In this document: piece by piece, positions 33,613-47,753 of the stretch
Position numbering within the stretch: the first letter of the stretch is position 1
Layout: each line of letters begins with the position of its first letter
Assembly (NCBI GenBank): GCA_030737875.1
Contig: CM060918.1
Location: 774,622,552-774,686,551 of the forward strand
Direction of reading: 5' to 3'
Length of the DNA stretch: 64,000 bases
Source: Allium sativum
Lineage: Eukaryota; Streptophyta; Magnoliopsida; Asparagales; Amaryllidaceae
The notes under the pieces: model-generated
Database searches by the model: none
The model's input: the letters and a program-made list of their open reading frames with translations, nothing else
Told to the model about the DNA's origin: nothing
Position numbers and translations under genes: made by a program

Positions 33613-34030
33613 CAGGGTCGGCCCTGAGTATTTGTAGGTCTAGTGCAGAAAGAAAATTTTGAACCCTTAATTTTTTATTTATTTTTTATGAAATTGAAGT
33701 TAAGTGAAAATGTGTTTTTTCTACTGCGCATCTCCATGGGGGAAATTATGTGTCTCAGCAAATTCATAAAGTTTTTACCCATAGGACCCATTAGGTCATA
33801 CAAAGGATAGTATGATAAGCATGCATTATCTCATAGGGCCCACTAGATTCAATCCTTTCTGCATACTTACGTACAATCCACCACCTAGATTCACTCTTTC
33901 AACAATTATATGCAGTACAAGTTAAATATCTCCTTACTCTAGTAAAGGTAATATAGTTTTTTTTATGGGCCCCCTGACTTAATGGGCCCTGTGCAGCCGC
34001 ACAGCTGGCACTAGGCTAGGGCCACCCATG
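33613..34030. mobile_element. Small non-autonomous hAT-like element (418 bp)
   Basis: Begins CAGGGTCGGCCCTGAG and ends GGGCCACCCATG, an imperfect inverse. Flanking 8-mers GGCTTAGC (33605-33612) and CGCTTAGG (34031-34038) agree in 6 of 8 positions, as expected for a decayed hAT target duplication. It contains no transposase. Confidence 0.55.
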
Positions 34031-34106
34031 CGCTTAGGGCACGAAAAAAATCATGGGCACAAATTCGTCATCCACCGCTTCTACTGCACAAAAAAAAAAA
34101 AAAAAA

Positions 34107-34128
34107 AAAAAAATCGCGCGATTTTTTT
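34107..34128. repeat. Perfect 22-bp palindrome A7-TCGCGCGA-T7
   Basis: The end of a long poly-A run followed by TCGCGCGA and seven T forms a perfect inverted repeat. Confidence 0.85.
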
Positions 34129-34130
34129 GC

Positions 34131-34850
34131 TTCTACTCCAAATCGCGTGGAAGGGTACAAAGGGTCCTTCTTCTTCGGTTAGGGTTAGTAATTCAATAAT
34201 ATATTATGCTGTAAATTTATTTGTATGTGTTCAATATTCATATTGTTTAAATGCTCTATAGAGATTTGAACTTTTATATTTGGGTGTGTTTTCCATAATC
34301 AGTTTCATGGGGTTTTAAATTCAAAGTGCTATGTGATCGTATCCCTTTGTTTTGCAACAACAAATCATGAGAGTTATGAATTTAATTCCAATTTTTGGGT
34401 ATTTCTGTTTTCTTCCGGTTAAAGAAACAATGTTTTCTAATTCTTAAACCTGATGCGTGATGAATTTCATTTTAGAACGCACAGCAATTGCTATATTATA
34501 CTGCTTAATGGTTTCTCATTTGTTTGGACATTTGAATTATGGCGAAGAAGCTCAGGGGGTTTATAATCTAATCACTTCCTATCCTCTGTGTTTATCTAAC
34601 ACAATTTGGACAATAATGTGATTTAGAAAATGCCATTAACCTTCAGATTTATGGGCCTTCGCTCTCGATCTTGAATCCCAAAATTAGCATGAACGTTATG
34701 ACTAGTTTCATAAAATTGTCAGAAGTAGGAGTTATGTGTGGTGGTGGATGGAATGCATACTTTTGTAAGGTTCAAATCTTGATGGCGATCAGTTCTATTT
34801 TTCCAGCTATGGTTTTGACATGACTAACTCTAGTAGGGTAAGATTAGGAT
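34131..34850. other. Unique end of the unit up to the duplication junction
   Basis: T-rich sequence with no frame of note, ending AGATTAGGAT at 34850. The second unit begins with TTACTACTCA. No microsatellite, transposon terminus or repeat is evident at the join, but its other parent junction lies outside the window. Confidence 0.5.
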
Positions 34851-35227
34851 TTACTACTCATTTTGTAAATTATGATCTTAATCTAGTTCATGGAAGCAGT
34901 CAAACACTAAGGGAATTGGTCCATCATAATCAGGCTATTGTTAAGATTGTTAAAATTGGATGATTTAAATCTATGCCAATTATGGAGAAGATTTTAATTG
35001 ATTCTTATAATCAATTAATTTTGGGTAATAAATCTGGAAGATATGAGAGAGATATTTGATTTGATTAATCAATCAAATCATGGTATAAGTGACAACATGG
35101 ATGGAATGAGAAGTTTTTTTATTTGATTTGAGCAATCAATGAAATATATGTAAACGGGGAAACTATCAAAATATGCAAGATTTTCAAATCAAGGAAATCT
35201 GGAAACTATCAAAATGCACTACCTGAT

Positions 35228-36531
35228 TTGAAGTGTGTAAAATTGGGCAAATGTCCTCATTATTTTGCAAGAAAGCGGAATCGGGTCTCCTTTAAGAGAC
35301 TTCCTCCTTCAAGAAAACCAGGTTTGCTTGATCTTGTTCATTCTAATATTTGTGGTCCGTTAAAAGTTAAGACCTTTAGTGGTGCACTTTACTTTGTTAC
35401 TTTTATTGACGATTGTTCAAAGAAATTGTGGACATATGCTTTAAAAACAAAAGATCAGGTACTTGATGTTTTTAAGCAGTTTCAAGCCTTGACTGAAAGG
35501 CAATCTGGTAAAAAGCTAAAGTGTTTATGTTTTGACAATGGTGGTGAGTACATCGGTCCACTTGATGAATATTGTAAGGCTCAAGATATTCGGCATCAGT
35601 TTACACCAAAGAAGACTCCATAGTTGAATGGTGTTGCAGAGAGAATAAATTGAACTTTGTTAGAGAGAATGAGGTGCATGCTTTCAGAGGCTAAGTTGCC
35701 AAACACATTTGGGGTGAAGCTTTGTTTACAGCTACACGTGTGATTAATTTGTCTCCTTATTTTTCTTTAAAAGGTGATGTTCCAGATAAGGTTTGGCTTG
35801 GCAAGGAGGTTTCTTACAGTCATTTACGTGTCTTTGGGTGTAAGGCATTTGTGCATGTGCCTAATGATGAAAGATCGAAGCTGGATTCCAGGACTCGCCA
35901 ATGCATCTTTATGGGCTATGGTCTTGACGAGTTTGGTTATAGGTTTTATGATCCTATAGAGAAGAAATTGATTCGTAGCAAGGATGCAGAATTTGTTGAA
36001 GACCAAACAATTGAAGATATTCAGAAACCACAAGAATCTGCATCTCATAGTGGCTATGATCTGGTTTATTTAGATCTCCCTCCTTTGATACCTGCAACTC
36101 CTGCACCAACTCCAAGTGAGCATGTACAAGAAAATGGCAATGAAAGTCATGTACCTGAGGAAGATAATCCCTATGATGAAAATGCTGAAATTGATCATCA
36201 TGCTTCTTTTGAAACTCAAACAACCTATGTAAGGCGATCTACCAGGAAACGACGTCCTTCCACTAGGTCTCCTTCTTCCGAGTATGTTCTCTTAACCGAC
36301 GAAGGAGAACCTGAGACCTTTAAAGAAGCTATAGACAGCAATGATAAGCAATTTTGGTTGGATGCAATGAAAGAAAAGATGAAATCGTTACATGATAACA
36401 AAACTTTTTATCTAGTGAAACTATCGAAGGAAAAGAAGACTTTGAAAAATCATTGGGTTTACAAGCTGAAGCAAGATGAAAATGCAAATACGCTTCTGTA
36501 CAATGCAAGGCTACACATAAATTCAAACTAG
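35228..36531 (+). pseudogene. Ty1/copia fragment, unit 2 copy
   Basis: Same two broken segments, stops and frameshift as 378-1681. Differences noticed: Cys to Tyr (35262) and Gly to Glu (36302). Confidence 0.9.
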
Positions 36532-36910
36532 CAGCAAGATGAAAATCGTTGCATGTTAAAAAAAAAAGTAGTAAGAGCATTATTTCTCTTGTAGTTTAAA
36601 TAGTAGCCTACGCATAAACTAAGAGTGCTCCATGGACATGACTGTAGTTTAAATAAGAGTTTCACTCTGACCTAAAGGTGCAAAGAGCATTACATGTAAA
36701 AAAAAAAGGAAAAGGTTGAAATAGCATCTTACGTCTAAACCAAGGGTACATTAAAAAAACTCATACAGTAAAAAAAAAATGAAAAGGCGGAAAGATCATT
36801 ACATGTAAAAAAAATGAAAGGTGGAACACTCATACAGTAGCCTAAAGGTGGTAAGAGCATTACATAAAAAAAAAGTGGAAATTGCAGCCTACGCCTAAAC
36901 TGATAGGAAG
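36532..36910. repeat. Degenerate A-rich repeats, unit 2 copy
   Basis: Counterpart of 1682-2060; no difference noticed. Confidence 0.5.
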
Positions 36911-37091
36911 TTGATGTTTGAGCTGATAATGCAAGGTGCTCACTGTTGCAGCGTTATAAAAAATATTGTCAACAGAAATTGTGTACACTATTATAAACCA
37001 TGCAATGTCAATTTCTTAAAGAAGGGAACATATGTGAACTATTATAATAATGCAAATACAATCGATTTCACACAAGTAAAGAGCCAAGTAC

Positions 37092-37218
37092 CTAAATTTA
37101 CAGTGATGTTTTCTTCGTCGTCTTCATGTGATGGAGATTCCCACTCTTTATTTCGATCAGTGTTTATGTTTTCTTCATGTTCTTCTTGCAACCGCTCAAC
37201 ATTTAGTTGGAGTGATGA
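37092..37218 (-). pseudogene. Downstream half of split EAR-motif frame, unit 2 copy
   Basis: Counterpart of 2242-2368, interrupted by the same insertion with GATGA at 37214-37218. Confidence 0.55.
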
Positions 37219-40200
37219 TGTTATCCTGCTTTGTGACCAGACTATCCAAAGCCCAAGAACTCTATCAGGAAGGCCACTCAGGGATTGAGTATGAACTGGC
37301 AGAGATCGGCATCTGCTTGGACGAAGTAACAAAGGATGGAAAACTCGTATTTCTGCGCACATAAGCCTTGGGTTGGATTCCACCATTTTGGATCAAGCTA
37401 AAGCGAATATTTCTGACCGACCAAACCGGATCGGGTAAACCGGATCGGGTCATCCGGATCGGGCCATTCGGATCGGGCCATCCGGATCGGGTCACTCACC
37501 CTAACCGAATTCTAGGCAGTTAAAGACCATTTCACCATGTTCTCCACTACTTTCGAGATGTACTATGAAGCTGCCACGTGGCCACTCAACCTTAACCGAA
37601 TTTCTACCTATAAATACACATACAACGCATCATTTTGAGGGACTTTTTGGCACTTCATTTATTCATGGCAGCATGGTCGAATTCCTCCATAAATAACCTC
37701 CTTATTCTCCAATGAAAACAATGAATTCGGAGAGAATGATTCATTGTATTTGAGTGTTTGATTGTAAATATTCAGTGTAATTGTAATTCCGGAATGAAAT
37801 GAGGAACTATAAAGTGGATGTAGGCTCATTAACGCCGAACCACTATAAATCTTATGTGTTGATTGATTTCTCTTTCTTTTTCGTACATGATTTCTTATTA
37901 TTCTTCACAAATCCTATTCAATTGGGTGTTAGGGCCATTTTTTGGTCTAACATTTTGGTGCTTTCACTGAGAATGGACTGATTCTCAAACATAGATCTCC
38001 TCATCTATTGATGGATGTCATAGTTCATTGAGGGGAGATCTGTATTCAATTCTGAAAGAGTCGCTTGCTGCTTAGATGGGCCGAAGGAGTTGGAGATGTG
38101 ATGAACCAACAACGTTTTGATTGGAAGTCAAAGTTGGATATACCGAAGTAGATTTTAAAAAAAGTTGCGCAGGCCTTGCAGATCGGATCGAGCAAAAGGT
38201 CGGATCGAATGGAAATTGGTGTGGATGCAGTAGATAAACAGACCACCGGCTCGGATCGATGTAACCGGCTCGGATTGAAGTAACTGGGATCAAAGTTACC
38301 GGTTCGGATAAGGCAGATGAGTATACCACTGACCCAAGGGTGACACCACGATCCGACCTGGAAGAGTGAACCCGAACCGAACCGTAGGAGGGGCGACCGA
38401 ACCGATCAGCTGACAATGCTCCGATCCAGATCGGAGGAACTGGTCCAATCCGACCCAACGTAAAGACATCTCCGAACCGCCACTTGAAGGCATGATCCGA
38501 TCCGACCCGAAACAGTTGTTTTTGGGGGGAAATGCATTTTTCTGATCATTTCATATATGGCTCCACCGGCGCTGCGCCCGGACCCGCTGACGGCCTCGCC
38601 TTCGGCTCGGAGCATGGCTAGCCTTCGGCTCGACGTATATTTTGGCCAATGGTAGTCATCAAAGCTTGTCAATGAAGATTAGACGGATAGTCAAAGAATA
38701 TGACAACTAAATGGCAACGACTGGGATTCCTTCAGAAGCCATGACCTCTATTTGCCGATGTTATTCAATGTGAGGAGATCAGATTCAGCTTGTTATCAAT
38801 GACAGTATATGAGATAATGATTGTCTAATAGTAGCCTCCTCTTTTGGAACTCCGATAGTGTATAGATTTCAGCAATGCAACCGATGTTGTTCCCTAATGA
38901 GTAGTGACCACCTCATTTATGTGACTTAAACCTGCCCAATCGGCGGAGCACCGAATGACGGTTATATAGAACAGTCCGAGCACTGCTTCAAAGATGATTC
39001 ATACGATCTTAGTGACCATGATTTTCAATAATGGGATACCAGAAAGCAGCTAAGGATCCCAACATCCCAAAGCTACACTTCAGTTGTAAGATGTGATAAA
39101 TGAAATATGTCTTGCAGTTCACCTCCCGAAAAACCCGGCTAACCTTTGCAATGGCTATTTGCTATGAACCGCATCGACGAAGACTGATTTCCATCGAATA
39201 AGGGTTAGGTCAACATACTTTGGTGCCCAGAGTTAGGTACTAGTTGAACCACCACATGCTGCGATTGGACCCATGGATCCTTTCCCAGATTATAACAACT
39301 TGACTGCTCACCAACCACCATATGACCTTGGTCAAGTGATCAGAGCTCAAGATTAAAGCAAATATGAATCAACCATCAGCTCTCTATTTCCTATTTCCGT
39401 TGGGACATAACGCATGAATATTACTAAAGTTTGGCAAATTATGCTGTCGTATTCAAGCTTATCTGATCAAGGTCTAGACCGACTAGCTCCAACAGAATTC
39501 AGAAATTAAATTGTAACCTAATGTCTATTTCTAAAATTCCCAACCAAAACTTGATTGGGAACGAGATGGAATATGCTACACATCAGAGATGGAATCCAAA
39601 TACGCTTCCCCTCCTGATTAGATGGAGTGTAAAGGAGGCATTGGCTTAGCAAGCAAAGGAAACATCACACAAAGAGTTGCCTGATGATCTGCCCGAAGAC
39701 ATGGATCTCAAATAAGATTAAGATTCAGGATGTAGGAGGACGACATATAATGAAGCAACTCCGAAAGATTGAAAAGATTGCTTACATTTTGATGATTGCT
39801 TCAAGGAAACTCCACCACTATTTCCAAGTTCATCTAATTGTGATACACACTGATTGGCCAATACGACAGGTCCTACAACGAAACGAGGCATCTGGATGAT
39901 TGCTCGAACAAAACATCAAACCGAAACAGTTTGGTCACAATTCCCTCCTATAGAAGTCCATATGGGGGAAAGTATTAACCGACTGAGGGCAAGAAGGCGA
40001 TTCAAAGGAGATGCAACCTCGTCATTCGCTTACAGTGTTTACCTAGCTGCCTTTGTCGCTCCAAGACCCCCAATCAAGCCATCCCCTAGCAGAGATTAGG
40101 CAAGGCAAAATGGAACTACAAAGAACCTACAGTGTCATTTTTGCTTCGAATGATATTCATTCCTTTAAGAGGATTACTCTTTAACCATGACTCTTATATT

Positions 40201-43200
40201 TTTATTCTTTATACGTTATTGATGTAATTGACTCAAATGAATTAACATGTGGATGGTATAGGTACCTCGATTTTGACATCGATCAAACTTCTAGCACCCG
40301 CATATGGAGTTATGGAATAAACCCATAATGGGCTCGACTGAACTTCTCGTATACAAAGCCACGCCCTCCGCCTGAAAGAGGTTGTATAGCTCAAGGTGGA
40401 TCTGGGATGACCATTCACTCCTAGGCTCATACGTGGCAGAGCTAAAGATAATTATGCATTGACTTTTGCATTTCAAAGTTGGAATCCGATTTCAGATGGA
40501 TGCAGTTCGACCGTCTACATGGCTCGATCCTATATTTGACGCCACCAAATTACATGAATCCAAATAAAGGAGGCAGCACTGCCCCTTGATATGCTTACTT
40601 TTCAATCATGCAATTTACTCTTACATGCTTCCCATGTTATTGAAATAACTAACTCATGCAATATAAATGATGCAGGCTCCCAAAGTTCGGTGCCAATCAC
40701 TCCTCACATGGATTGATCGGAGGAACGCAGAGCCTTGGAAAACATTTTCTAACTGTTTTCCCAACTAACTCTAATCCTCAGAGCTTGGATAGATGTATGA
40801 ACCTAAGACAGGTGTGAGGGGCACCCCAGGATTAAAGACCAATCGATCCATGACACTAACTCTCATGATTTGAGAGAGCGTTTAAAGGACGATACTACAA
40901 TGTTCGACCAAACTCCATCCCACGAGTCGACGGGACAAGAGAGACTTGATTATTGCAAATGGGCACTTTTACCCATGAATCAGGGATTATGAGGTAGCGC
41001 CCCGGCGAGTGTGGTCCGACCGCTTGCCCGAAAAAACTCCATCCGCCAGAGTGAAACATGGAGTAAGGACTAAAACCGAGTTTGAGAATGACACTCGACA
41101 CGGTGGACTCCCACTCTTGGGAATAGAGTGTAGAAGGAGCGCCGGGGTGAATGATGCGACTGTTCGCCTAATTAACTCTAACTCTCATGATTCGAGAGAG
41201 AGTATAAAGGACGGGAAGACGACGTCCTCGAGGCGTGATGGTGCACCACGATTAAAGACCGCCTTGATTACACTCTAACCTGGGCATACGTCAGGAGAGT
41301 ATAAAGGTGCTAAGATTAAGTACCGAAGACAACAGGCTCCTACCCCACTGAAGGATTGGGGATAAGATTGAAAGCAGAGCCGATGTCCCCTGCGGAAGGA
41401 TTGGGGGAAACACGATGTCGAACAAGCCCTGACTGGGCACTTTATCCATGATTGATTGGGGGCACACATACATCACCACCCCTTAGATAAATTCTATATG
41501 ATTTGTTAGATACTATTTGATTGGAGGGATTCTGAATTGAAACCCTTATTTGATTGTTATATGTTTTATTACATACTACTTAGAGATTCGCTTTGTTTAC
41601 AAAGTACAGGCTTGTACAAGATAACATGACAAGAATGTGAGGGCCGCACTCGCGATAACCATAGCAGGCCAGTGGAAAACAAACAAAGGGCCATGTCCAG
41701 AAGGCTGACACTGATGCCCAATACTAAACTTCCCTTGCGAATCAAGACGACGACCGAAAGGAGGCCTTGAGAGTGAATTGTTTAATGACGTATCACACGA
41801 CTTAAGGCAACAACCGAAAGGAGGCCCTAAGAGTGATGTATCAAATCAACATACACGCCTACATGTGACTGACCATAGCACAAGTGCAATGACGAGTGCC
41901 ACCTCGCAAATAGACTGAATGGAAAACGCGTCGACTCGAGCACTTGGATAACTCAATCACTTGATCTTTGAAAGCAATGTCTCTCCTCCATGCATCCATG
42001 TCTAAATTTAAAAGGGAAGTGATACAACTGCCGATTCTTTGCCATTACCCCTGGACTGGGGGCATACTATTGAAAATATTACAAATGGCATAATTTATAT
42101 GCCTGTGTCTAATTTGTACCTCGATCTTGGCAGGCTACTCGAGGACCATGGAATGGACGCAGACTGAACGTCCATTTGCTAGTCCTAACCAACATCCCGA
42201 TTGAAAGACCCTGGATAAGGGGGGCACGCCGTTACTTTGACTTCTAGCTTGCAAGGAAGCGAACTGCTTGATACTCCGACTCAAAGGCTAAGAAGAAGGA
42301 AGATATAAATTTCTTTCGTGCTGAGGATATTGGCGCAGAAGGCGCTAGGAACAAACGAAGTCAGCAGATTTATTCTTACGATGATCCCTCAGCATGTCAA
42401 GCTAGATATGAAATGGATGGTACCCATGCTAATTTGAGAACTCGGATGGCTCAGCGAGATGAACTTCTCCGAAAATGATAGAAAATGATGGATAAATTCT
42501 TTACTTGGATAGATGGAAGGTCGAGTAACTACGACTTACTCGCTGGAGCGAGCACCGTGGAAATTCAAGCGATAATGAACTTGGCTCAAACACTCCCTGC
42601 TCCGTGGTCCAGATCATATGAGGCCCTAGGACAAGTTGGCATAGTTGTCTTTAATGAAACAAGATGCAACCAACCTCCTCCCAGGCATTTGTAGCATGCA
42701 ACTTCTAACCGTAACATTTTGGATGAAAACGATGGATATGCAAGAGTCACTGAAAACTTAAACGGAGCCCGATCAACCTCTGCTCCAATTCAGATGAATG
42801 TTTAAAATCCAGCTCAACCTCAACATGAGGCTCCCCATGTAGGGGGCAAACGAGAGCATTTGAGACAGCTATAATCTGACTTTATCGCCCCCGACTCTGA
42901 ACCTCAGAGCTTGGATGAGAGACCGAAGACTAACATGAGATGGACACGAACAAATCATTTTGTATCAAACTCTAACTCACAGCTTGATGAGGGAGTATGA
43001 ATTCAGAGAATACGTGGATTTGTTGATTACCGTTTAGTAAAATCCTCGTGGATGGGAAGTGCGGGATACGAGCTTCGAGCAACATAATTTGACTATCCGC
43101 CAACTTTAGCATGTTTACTATTATCGGAGTTCCGCAAGATCCCAGACTATAACCAGAAGAATGGCTCCTTAAGGACAACCTGCATACATCCGAGTAGCGG

Positions 43201-45844
43201 ATCACCATCCATAATTAAAAGACAGAAGCCTGGTTGACGGCTATTACATATGCGCAACCAAGAAGCCAGAGACTGGCTTCCACCCACTTCAAGACTTCAT
43301 ACCAGGGGCACCAGCGCTAAATTGAACAAATGGCGACAACTTCTCAAAGACGAGGGCCGGATTGCCAATTGATGCTTCAACAGAGCTCCGGCGAGACGCT
43401 GCATGCATTCCTTGAAAGATTCAACGCCGCAGTGGCATCGGTAAATCGACCTGGATCATATATGGTGTTGATCGCAGCAGCATCCGGTAATCTGGATATC
43501 TCAAACTTCAAAATCTCTCTGCAACGAGACCCACCAAGAGGACTTGGCAGATTCACCTCTGAAACAAACGTCGGTATCTCTCTACCCTGAGAGTTTGTTA
43601 GAAACGTTGGAAAATCCTATCCTGAGACAGGCAGATTCATGCAACAAGAGGGTGCTAATGTTGGAATGGATGATCTCGATGTCTTCACGACAAAATGGAG
43701 CACCATCTGACTCTTGAAATGATAAAGGAAAAAGAAAAGCCCCAGGAATGACTGACAGGAATTTACAATTCCGGAAAAGACCAATGTCATTAATCGGGCC
43801 CGCGATCTTGATTGTCAAGCTTAACTCACTAACGACGTTCGCTAGCTTGCAAGAATGAAGAGCTTACTCAACTCTGTGGCTGATGCGAGGAGAGTATCTA
43901 AGTTCGCTGATACTCAATAAGGCGATCACTACTTTCTGACTAAACAGATGGGATGACCCCGACACGAATGTAATTCGACCATTCGCATATATAAATCCAA
44001 CCCTTGATGACTTAGGAAAGTGCACAAAACAACACAGGGTAACTAAGATTGCTGAACCTGCATCTCTAACCCGATGCGGCGGAAAAAAGTATAAAGGCTA
44101 AAAGACTGGATGCCCGATTGATTTTGCGTAACCCCCACAGATGCTGGGGGCATAAGCACTGACTTCACCCGTCCTCCACTGATGCTGGGAGCATCACCTT
44201 CAACCGGCAGATTGACTTTGAACTTGACCCTGACTCAATGCATGATTCAGAACGTATAAATTATATCTTTAGAATATGACGTGATTCATCTCGACCATCC
44301 AAGTGAGCCAACTAACGAATCAAGCATAAATCCAAAGACTTGATCTGTAACTGCATCAAATGGAGAGTATGATGAACTCCTTTGCTGCCTTACGATTGTG
44401 ATAATCCTACCAGCTATTGGCTTGCATGTTTTCAACAACATCTCGTATTGACTCGTATGTGATCACGGGATTATAAAACGATCCGGAGTGATCATGGCTT
44501 TCGGATACCCTATTGTTACGATTAGATGCAATCATGGAGAACTAGATTAATATTCTGATATCGAGATAGTCCAAATCCGAGAAAAAAATGACAGATTCAT
44601 ATGCCAACTCTGATGCGCTCTGTCCCAACAATCCAGATGCTAGCTCAAAACATGAAGATTCTGACACCACCCTATGAATTGGATGGCTATTTTATACATT
44701 GACTTATACATAAAAGAAATACTAGCTTAGTAATGCACTTGACTTGTTTAGGAAGACGGTGTCGTTTGGCACTAACTTGTGCATGTACAATCTCACACGG
44801 GAGCCAATGATATTGCATGACCTATGATGAAGGAATTCAACCTCTTGATTCGACGAGGTCTAAACGATTACTTGATCATCTTAACCACTATAGCCATGGA
44901 ATTTAGCCTGATAAACATCAATGGAAGCAGTTTGGTATATGACAAGCCATTTATACAGAAAAAGATCCATATGACGGAACTACTCAATACTCAATAGGAT
45001 ACAACAGTCTGATAAAGCCTCCTCAAGGGTGGATGACGTTCCAAAAAGATTCAGCTCGACTTATTCAAAGCACATCTCATTTGCAATAAGATGTACTTTG
45101 GGGGGCAAGATGTTAGCCTGCTTTGTGACCAGACTATCTAAAGCCCAAGAACTCTATCAGGAAGGCCACTCAGGGATTGAGTATGAACTGGCAGAGATCG
45201 GCGTCTGCTTGGACGAAGTAACAAAGGATGGAAAACTCGTATTTCTGCGCACATAAGCCTTGGGTTAGATTCCACCATTTTGGATCAAGCTAAAGCAAAT
45301 ATTTCTGACCGACCAAACCGGATCGAGTAAACCGGATTGGGTCATCCGGATCGGGTCATCCGGATCGGGCCATCCGGATAGGGTCACTCACCCTAACCGA
45401 ATTTTGGGCAGTTAAATACCATTTCATCATGTCCTCCACTACTTTCGAGATTTACTCTGAAGCTGCCACGTGGCCACTCAACCTTAACCGAATTTCTACC
45501 TATAAATACACATACAACACATCATTTTGGGGGACTTTTTGGCACTTCATTTATTCATGGCAGCATGGTCGAATTCCTCCATAAATAACCTCCTTGTTCT
45601 CCAATGAAAACAATGAATTCGAAGAGAATGATTCATTGTATTTGAGTGTTTGATTGTAAATATTCAGTGTAATTGTAATTCCGGAATGAAATGAGGAACT
45701 ATAAAGTGGATGTAGGCTCATTAACGCCGAACCACTATAAATCTTGTGTGTTGATTGATTTCTCTTTCTTTTTCGTACATGATTTCTTATTATTCTTCAC
45801 AAATCCTATTCAATTGGGTGTTAGGGCCATTTTTTGGTCTAACA
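37219..45844 (+). mobile_element. Ty3/gypsy-type LTR retrotransposon, unit 2 copy
   Basis: LTRs at 37219-37952 and 45111-45844, GATGA on both sides (37214-37218 and 45845-45849), RNase H-like remnant at about 39684-39899 and gag remnant at 43090-43810. Differences from unit 1 include the polypurine tract (A to C at 45106) and two substitutions in the 3' LTR. It was inherited by duplication, not inserted twice. Confidence 0.95.
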
Positions 45845-46125
45845 GATGAAGATTCAAACTCTTGAGCTAAATCGACGTTCAAATCTAGTATAAGTGTTCC
45901 ATTAGAAGAATGTCTGAGTATTAATGGGATTGGCTCCTTTTCCTCTACGTTGAGTTGAGTATCACGTAGGCTTGATTCATCAAGCGGAAATACTTCATCA
46001 TTTTCTATGGTAGGAAAATTTAGATCAATGTTATGACTGGTTCTATAAACCATGGACTGTGCATTATGCGTGCTTGAGTCGTCGAACGATAAAACTTCAT
46101 CGGTGTCTATAGGAGAGAGAGAGAT
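45845..46125 (-). pseudogene. Upstream half of split EAR-motif frame, unit 2 copy
   Basis: Counterpart of 10995-11275, with Ser to Asn in HSS(S/N)GTL (45902). Confidence 0.55.
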
Positions 46126-47753
46126 TTAGATCAATATTTTGACTACTTTTCAAAACCATGTTACGGTTGTAAAACCAACATTGTTATGCTTTCTATATAT
46201 AGCAGCAAGGAAAGGAAATAATTGGTAGAATTGGCTCTATTTTCAACTTTTAGTACGGTTGAAATATGCCAATTTAAAATTTGCAAAAATTTACTCTATT
46301 TCAAATTCAATGTAAGGGAGATGAATTGTTACAAGTTGCATGGAAGTTGAAATAATACAAGCTGCTTTATTGCCCTCAAGTTTACGTGATGTAATTACAA
46401 GTTGCATGGTAGCATGCGATCCAATTCAGTCTTGAGAAGCTGCGCATGCACACTGCATTATTTAATGAAAAGTGAGACAATATTGTTTTCAAAGTAAATA
46501 ACAATTAATAAGGGGGTTAATAAAAGGGCAAACATGTCATTTTTTACTTTTATTAATTTATGTGATAATTTTCAAAACAACATAAATTTAGAACTGGAGG
46601 GAGTAAAAAACTACTTTAGTACAAAATCCTATCATTTAAGAGTTGCTAAAGAAGTTAATTATTACATTAACTAATTAACTGTTTTGTTCAGACTTCAACG
46701 GATGTTCATTTGCACTCTTTTTGTGCAAATTTATAATATCTATATTCTCACATTATAGAAGCTGAACAAAGAAGCTCTTAAAAACCCATAAGGCTTGCAA
46801 AAAATAGTTAATCTAAACTGCATAATTTAAACAATTAGTTGATTCATGGTTTTGTACGGTATCATAAATAGACTAACTGTAATCAAACAATCAACTAATC
46901 TTCAAACTTCCCATGCAAATTCAACAAATTAACAGCGCAACCAAATTAAAAAAAATAGAAATGTGTAACTAAAATATAACATATAAATCAACGTTCCATA
47001 ACTTTAGACAAAATTATGTAATTCAACTAACCTTTAATATACTAAATAGAAATGTGGAATTAAAATATACCAACGTATAAATCAATGTTTCACATCTTTA
47101 GACGAAATCGTAGTAAAATTTGTATGGCTAAAATGAAACTAACAAAATAAAGAGAGGATGATAAAAAAAAACTGCGCTTTTTCTTATAATATCCAGAATT
47201 ATCTTTTTTTGCCTTTTACTTAAGCTCCCTTTGTAGAGCTAAGCCACCACCTTCAAGCCAGAATTATCCTTTTCTTATTTTTTTTTTATTTTTTTTTTGA
47301 GCAAATGAAATCTTTGTTGTGCTTTGCTTTGATAAGCATAGGAGAAAGGTAATTACCCATTATTCAGTACCAAAGTCGAGGGCAGCGGCTCCCCAGAGAA
47401 AAACTCTAAGTAAAAGGCAAAAAAGATAATTATGGACAGCATAAAAAAAATACTGTAATTTTTTCATCCCCTCTTTACTTTTTTTAGTTTCATTTTAACT
47501 ATACAAATTTAACCCTGACAACAATTCAGATTCTTATTTTAACCTCAATTCAGACTTCGGATCTGCACTAGCACTAGATAACCATCATAAATGAGTATAA
47601 ATGGTCATAGCTTGATAATTTCACAGGAGCTTTGGAGGTGCCTGACATAATTTAATTGATAAGCAGCTAGCACTTCCCAGCCTTATCCGTTTTCTATCAT
47701 TTCTTTTCAATGATTTGCCTACTAGAGAATTTTGAAGCAATAACGAATATAAA

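Larger units (their letters stand above)
1..34850. repeat. Tandem macro-duplication, unit 1 (34,850 bp)
   Basis: The first bases of the window recur at 34851, and every landmark up to about 29,154 recurs in the same order and orientation. The offset is exactly 34,850 up to the first long AT microsatellite (16,626), then drifts between about 34,825 and 34,846 because microsatellites and a poly-A run differ in length. Substitutions seen by eye include 334 G/T, 412 G/A, 1452 G/A, 4913 C/G, 5691 A/G, 6752 G/A, 7308 T/C, 8879 T/A, 10256 A/C and 11052 C/T. The true left breakpoint may lie upstream of base 1, so this unit is a circular permutation of the real one. Confidence 0.97.

Noticed and set aside
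34177..34188. Telomere-like GGTTAGGGTTAG
   Set aside because: Less than two units and not extended; common by chance.
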